Shown in pieces: positions 37,387-40,628 of a stretch of DNA of 40,628 bases. Each line of letters starts with the position of its first letter. The first letter of the stretch is position 1. The notes under the pieces are model-generated. The model made no database searches and was not told where the DNA came from. It was given only the letters and a program-made list of their open reading frames with translations. Source of the DNA: Roseococcus sp. Lineage in GTDB: Bacteria; Pseudomonadota; Alphaproteobacteria; Acetobacterales; Acetobacteraceae. The position numbers and the translations under genes are program-made. The stretch covers positions 1 to 40,628 of the forward strand of contig NZ_JAIEQY010000156.1 of NCBI RefSeq assembly GCF_019747315.1, given 5' to 3'.

Positions 37387-37536
37387 ACCGTGCTCCGAAA
37401 GGATAATCCGCGCTCCTTAGTCATGCCGGGCGGGGATGCGCAAGCGGGGGCGCGCCATTTCCCGAGTGGAATATTCGGGAATCGGCGACGTCGCGGGAAA
37501 AAGGCCCAAAACATGAGCAAGGCGGCCCTTTCGGTT

Positions 37537-38748
37537 TCAGCCGCGTGCGCGCCGGGCCTCATGCAGCAGCAGCAGCCCCATCAGGGCCAGGCCGGCTCCC
37601 GCCATCAGGGCCATGGCCCAACGCGGGCCCAGCCCATCCGCCAGCGCGCCGATCGCCAGCACGCCAAGCGGCCCCATGCCGATGCAGGTGGTGACCAGCC
37701 CCAGCACGCGGGAGCGGATCTCGGGCGGCGCCGCGGTCATCACCACCGAGGTCTGCATCGCCGCGAAGCGCGCCGTGCCCAGCCCGCCCAGGGCCAGCAG
37801 CGCCCAGGCCAGGGCATAGCTGCCGCTGAAGGCCACCAGCACCAGCAGCACGAGGAAAGCCAGGGAGCCCACCACCAGCGGCCCCGGCCCGGGCGGGGTG
37901 CGGCGCCCCAGCGCCAGCCAGAGCCCGCCGACCAGCGCCCCCAGCGGCTCCGCCGCCGCCAGCAGCCCGATCGCCGCGCTGGAGGCGGAGAAGGCCAGGC
38001 CGCCAAAGGCCGGCAGGATGGAATTGTAGCAGAAGCCGAAGACATTCATCACCAGCGTGACGCCCAGCACGAGCCGCAGGGCGGAAAGGCTGAGGACCAG
38101 GCGCAGCGCCTCGCCGATGCCCTCCAGCGGGCTGCCGGTGGCGTGGCGCGGCGGCGTGCCGTTGACGCGCGTCACCAGCCGCAGCGCCACCAGATGCAGC
38201 AGGCAGGCGATGCCGGCCGCGACGGCGATGCCCGCGAATTGGTAGACCACCCCGCCCAGCAGCGGCCCCACGGCGCGGGTGGTGCTGCCGGTGAGCGTGT
38301 CCAGCGCAATGGCGGGCACCAGGTCACCCGGCGGTGCCGCATCCGCGGCCATGCGCCGGCGCGTCGCCATCTCGCCCGCCCAGGCCAGGCCGGCGAGGAA
38401 GCCTTGCAGCATCAGGTGCCAGGGGGCGAGCCAGCCGAGCACGGCCAGCAGCGCCACAGCGCCGGCCCCCAGGGCGGAGCTGGCCTGCAGCGCGATCAGC
38501 AGGCGCCTGCGGTCCATGCGCTCGGCCAGGGCGCCGGCGACGGCGCCCAGCAGCATCATCGGCAGGGCGCGCATCATGGCCACCACCGAGACCGCGAGGG
38601 CGGAGCCCGTCATCTCGAAGGTCCAGAGGCTGGCGGCGAGCAATTCCAGCCAGCGCATGGCATTGGCGATGCCGCCCAGCATCCAGAGGCGGCGGTAATC
38701 GGGCGTGTGCAGGAGACGCCGCAGAGTCGCGGTGTCAGGCCGGCTCAT
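37537..38748 (-). CDS. MFS transporter
   Basis: 403 aa, 12-TM-like; GAVAGALAERMDRRRLLIALQ MFS loop motif. Confidence 0.88.
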   Translation of the reverse strand: MSRPDTATLRRLLHTPDYRRLWMLGGIANAMRWLELLAASLWTFEMTGSALAVSVVAMMRALPMMLLGAVAGALAERMDRRRLLIALQASSALGAGAVALLAVLGWLAPWHLMLQGFLAGLAWAGEMATRRRMAADAAPPGDLVPAIALDTLTGSTTRAVGPLLGGVVYQFAGIAVAAGIACLLHLVALRLVTRVNGTPPRHATGSPLEGIGEALRLVLSLSALRLVLGVTLVMNVFGFCYNSILPAFGGLAFSASSAAIGLLAAAEPLGALVGGLWLALGRRTPPGPGPLVVGSLAFLVLLVLVAFSGSYALAWALLALGGLGTARFAAMQTSVVMTAAPPEIRSRVLGLVTTCIGMGPLGVLAIGALADGLGPRWAMALMAGAGLALMGLLLLHEARRARG

Positions 38749-38872
38749 GGGTCCGGGGTTTCAACATCCTGGCTTTTGGTTCCGCCCTGCGCCTTGGTTG
38801 GCGCCATCATGGCCCGCGCAGGCCGTGCCTGAAAGTGGGGCCTTGAGTGCGGGGGCCTTTAAAGCGCGCGGC

Positions 38873-39301
38873 TCAGCCGGCCGCGCGCGCCGCCCCCTGG
38901 ATGCGCCCCAGCACCGCCATCACGCCATTGCGGCGGGAGAGGCTGAGATGCTCGCCCAGGCCGAGGCGGGTGAGGAATTCGGCATCGGTCGCCAGGATCT
39001 CGGCGGGCGTGCGGCCGTTCAGCACGCGCATCAGCAGGGCCAGCAGGCCCTGCACGAAGGCGGCATCGCTGCCGGCGCGAAATTGCAGCCGCCCATCCTC
39101 CAGCCGCGAGACCAGCCAGACGCGCGACTGGCAGCCGGAGACGCGGTTGGCCTCCACCATCTCCTCCGGCGTCAAGACCGGCAATTCGCGCCCCATCTCC
39201 ATCAGGTAGCGATAACGATCCTCCCAATCGTCGAAGAGGGAGAAACCCTCCTCGAGATCGGTGATGACCTCCTCCACGCTGGAGGTGGCGGCGAGATTCA
39301 T
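38873..39301 (-). CDS. sufE: SufE family protein
   Basis: DWEDRYRYLMEMGRELPVL...NRVSGCQSRVWLV...FRAGSDAAFVQGLLALLMRVLNGRTPAEIL. Confidence 0.93.
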   Translation of the reverse strand: MNLAATSSVEEVITDLEEGFSLFDDWEDRYRYLMEMGRELPVLTPEEMVEANRVSGCQSRVWLVSRLEDGRLQFRAGSDAAFVQGLLALLMRVLNGRTPAEILATDAEFLTRLGLGEHLSLSRRNGVMAVLGRIQGAARAAG

Positions 39302-40482
39302 GTGGACTTGGCGAAGACGACGAGAGCTTCGCTGGCGGCGAGCTTGTCGATCTTCTCGATGGCCGCGTATTCGGCCGCCAGGCGCTCCAGCGCCTGCTCA
39401 TAGATCTGCCGCTCGCTGAAGGACTGGTCGGGCTGGCCGGCATTGCGCTGCAGGTCGCGCACCACCTCGGCGATCTGGATGGGATCGCCGCTGTTGATCT
39501 TCGCCTCGTATTCCTGGGCGCGGCGGGACCACATGGTGCGCTTGATGCGCGCGCGGCCCTTCAGCGTGTCGATCGCCGCCTCGAACTCCTTGGGCGTGAA
39601 CAGCTTGCGCAGCCCGGCCGTGGGAACCTTGTTGACCGGCACGCGCAGCGTCATGCGGTTCTCGTCGAAGGTGACGACGATCATGTGGTGGTCCATGCCG
39701 GCCACCTCGATCACCTCGATGCCCTGCACGGTGCCGACGCCATGCGTCGGGTAGACCACATGATCCCCGGCCTTGAACTCGACCTTGGGTCCGGGCGGGC
39801 GGGGCGGTGTCGCCTGGCCCTCGGCGAAGCCGGGGCGGCCGGGGCTGCGCACGGCAAAGGAGGGCGGCATGTTGGGCCGGCCCATGGGGGGGCGGGGTGA
39901 CATGGGGTTGCTGTTGTTCCGGATCGGCATGTTCGGCGGCGCCGCGACCACGATGGAGGGGCGTGCGGAGGCGGGCTCGGGCGCCGGCGGGGCGGCGACC
40001 GGCACATTGACGGGATTTTCCGCCTGGGGGGCGGCGCTCGCCTTTTCCGCGGCGGGTTTGACGGGGGACTTGGCCTCGGGGGCCTTGCTTTTGGTCACTG
40101 GAGGAAGGGTTGCCTTGCTGCTGGATGCTGGGGTGGCCTTGCCCGCCTTCGCGGGGCCGGGCTTTGGGGATGGGGCACCGGCCTTGGACGGGCCCGGCCT
40201 GGCGGCGGGCCTTGGCGTCTCGGCCTTGGCGGCTGCCGGCTTCGCGGGAGTGGGCTCCAAGGGCGCGGGCTTCGTCACCGTGGATTTCGCTGCCGGGGCC
40301 TTCCCTGCCGGTGCCTTCGCCTGGGCCGGGGCGGGTTTCGGGACGGGCTTGGCGGCCGGCTTCTTCACCGGCTTCGCGGCCGGCTTGGCCTTGGCGACGG
40401 GCTTCGCCGCGGGCTTGGCCTTGGCAGCCGGCTTGGCCTTCGCGACAGGCTGGACCGGCTTCTTCCGGGATGACGGGGCCAT
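39298..40482 (-). CDS. CarD/CdnL family transcriptional regulator with long K/A/P-rich N-terminal extension
   Basis: C-terminal VEFKAGDHVVYPTHGVGTVQGIEVIEVAGMDHHMIVVTFDENRMTLRVPVNKV...LKGRARIKRTMWSRRAQEYEAKINSGD. N-terminus MAPSSRKKPVQPVAKAKPAAKAKPAAKPVAKAKPAAKP.... Stop overlaps the sufE start. Confidence 0.9.
   Translation of the reverse strand: MAPSSRKKPVQPVAKAKPAAKAKPAAKPVAKAKPAAKPVKKPAAKPVPKPAPAQAKAPAGKAPAAKSTVTKPAPLEPTPAKPAAAKAETPRPAARPGPSKAGAPSPKPGPAKAGKATPASSSKATLPPVTKSKAPEAKSPVKPAAEKASAAPQAENPVNVPVAAPPAPEPASARPSIVVAAPPNMPIRNNSNPMSPRPPMGRPNMPPSFAVRSPGRPGFAEGQATPPRPPGPKVEFKAGDHVVYPTHGVGTVQGIEVIEVAGMDHHMIVVTFDENRMTLRVPVNKVPTAGLRKLFTPKEFEAAIDTLKGRARIKRTMWSRRAQEYEAKINSGDPIQIAEVVRDLQRNAGQPDQSFSERQIYEQALERLAAEYAAIEKIDKLAASEALVVFAKST
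40330..40460. repeat. Degenerate tandem repeat encoding AKPAAKP units
   Basis: Repeated cttggccttgg/cgggcttcgccgcgggcttggcc units, coding on minus for (A/V)AKAKPAAKP repeats. Confidence 0.7.
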
Positions 40483-40628
40483 GGGGCGCTCTGCTCCTGC
40501 ATGCCGAGGACGGACTCGGAACTCGTCCGCTGCATCAGGTCCAGCCCGGGGCAGCAGCGTATCCGTTGTCATCCTGTAGCACAAAAAAGCACCCTGGTCA
40601 CGCCCGGCGAGGCGGCGGCCGGGGTGGG

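Noticed and set aside
36115-38832. 905-aa plus-strand ORF
   Set aside because: Antisense to the well-supported pntAA and MFS genes; His/Arg/Gly/Gln-rich low-complexity translation typical of antisense frames in high-GC DNA.
40330-40460. CRISPR-like short repeats
   Set aside because: Repeats are short, degenerate, in frame and lack unique spacers; they encode low-complexity protein.
39773-40579. 268-aa plus-strand Gly/Ala-rich ORF
   Set aside because: Looks like a hydrophobic repeat protein, but is the antisense of the K/A/P-rich CarD extension; repeats arise from the sense AKPAAKP repeats.

Overview
This is a 40.6 kb, high-GC, gene-dense chromosomal segment. Gene content and style suggest an Acetobacteraceae/Roseomonas-like alphaproteobacterium (inference). 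I see about 50 supported coding regions and no rRNA, tRNA, CRISPR array or transposase. From left to right: the start of a secreted protein cut by the window edge; an M20 peptidase next to an Asp/Glu/hydantoin racemase-like gene; a DMT exporter; a flavin monooxygenase-like protein; a fatty-acid desaturase; a TRAP transporter operon with a GntR regulator; a compact exosortase-type locus (secreted protein, sortable surface protein, exosortase, small membrane-anchored protein); a second GntR/TRAP catabolic operon built with stop/start overlaps; hydrolases, an MpaB-like oxygenase and SDRs; a LemA-like protein and a coiled-coil membrane protein; rpmE; hsp20 with a ROSE-like RNA thermometer; DUF1192, DUF1013 (TrcR-like) and two DUF465 genes; purE/purK; an OmpA-family porin; COQ9, def and rpsU; a Bug-type SBP with a class IV aminotransferase; TauE/SafE; pntAA/AB/B; an MFS transporter; sufE; and a CarD/CdnL regulator with a long Lys/Ala/Pro-rich N-terminus. 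The strongest candidate for an under-described system is the minus-strand locus at about 9715-12381. It encodes a divergent exosortase with readable Cys/Arg/His catalytic positions, translationally coupled (TGATG) to a single putative substrate. The substrate's C-terminal signal (VPVNAAPVAGSPLLLGLLGLWRRRR) lacks the canonical PEP motif.
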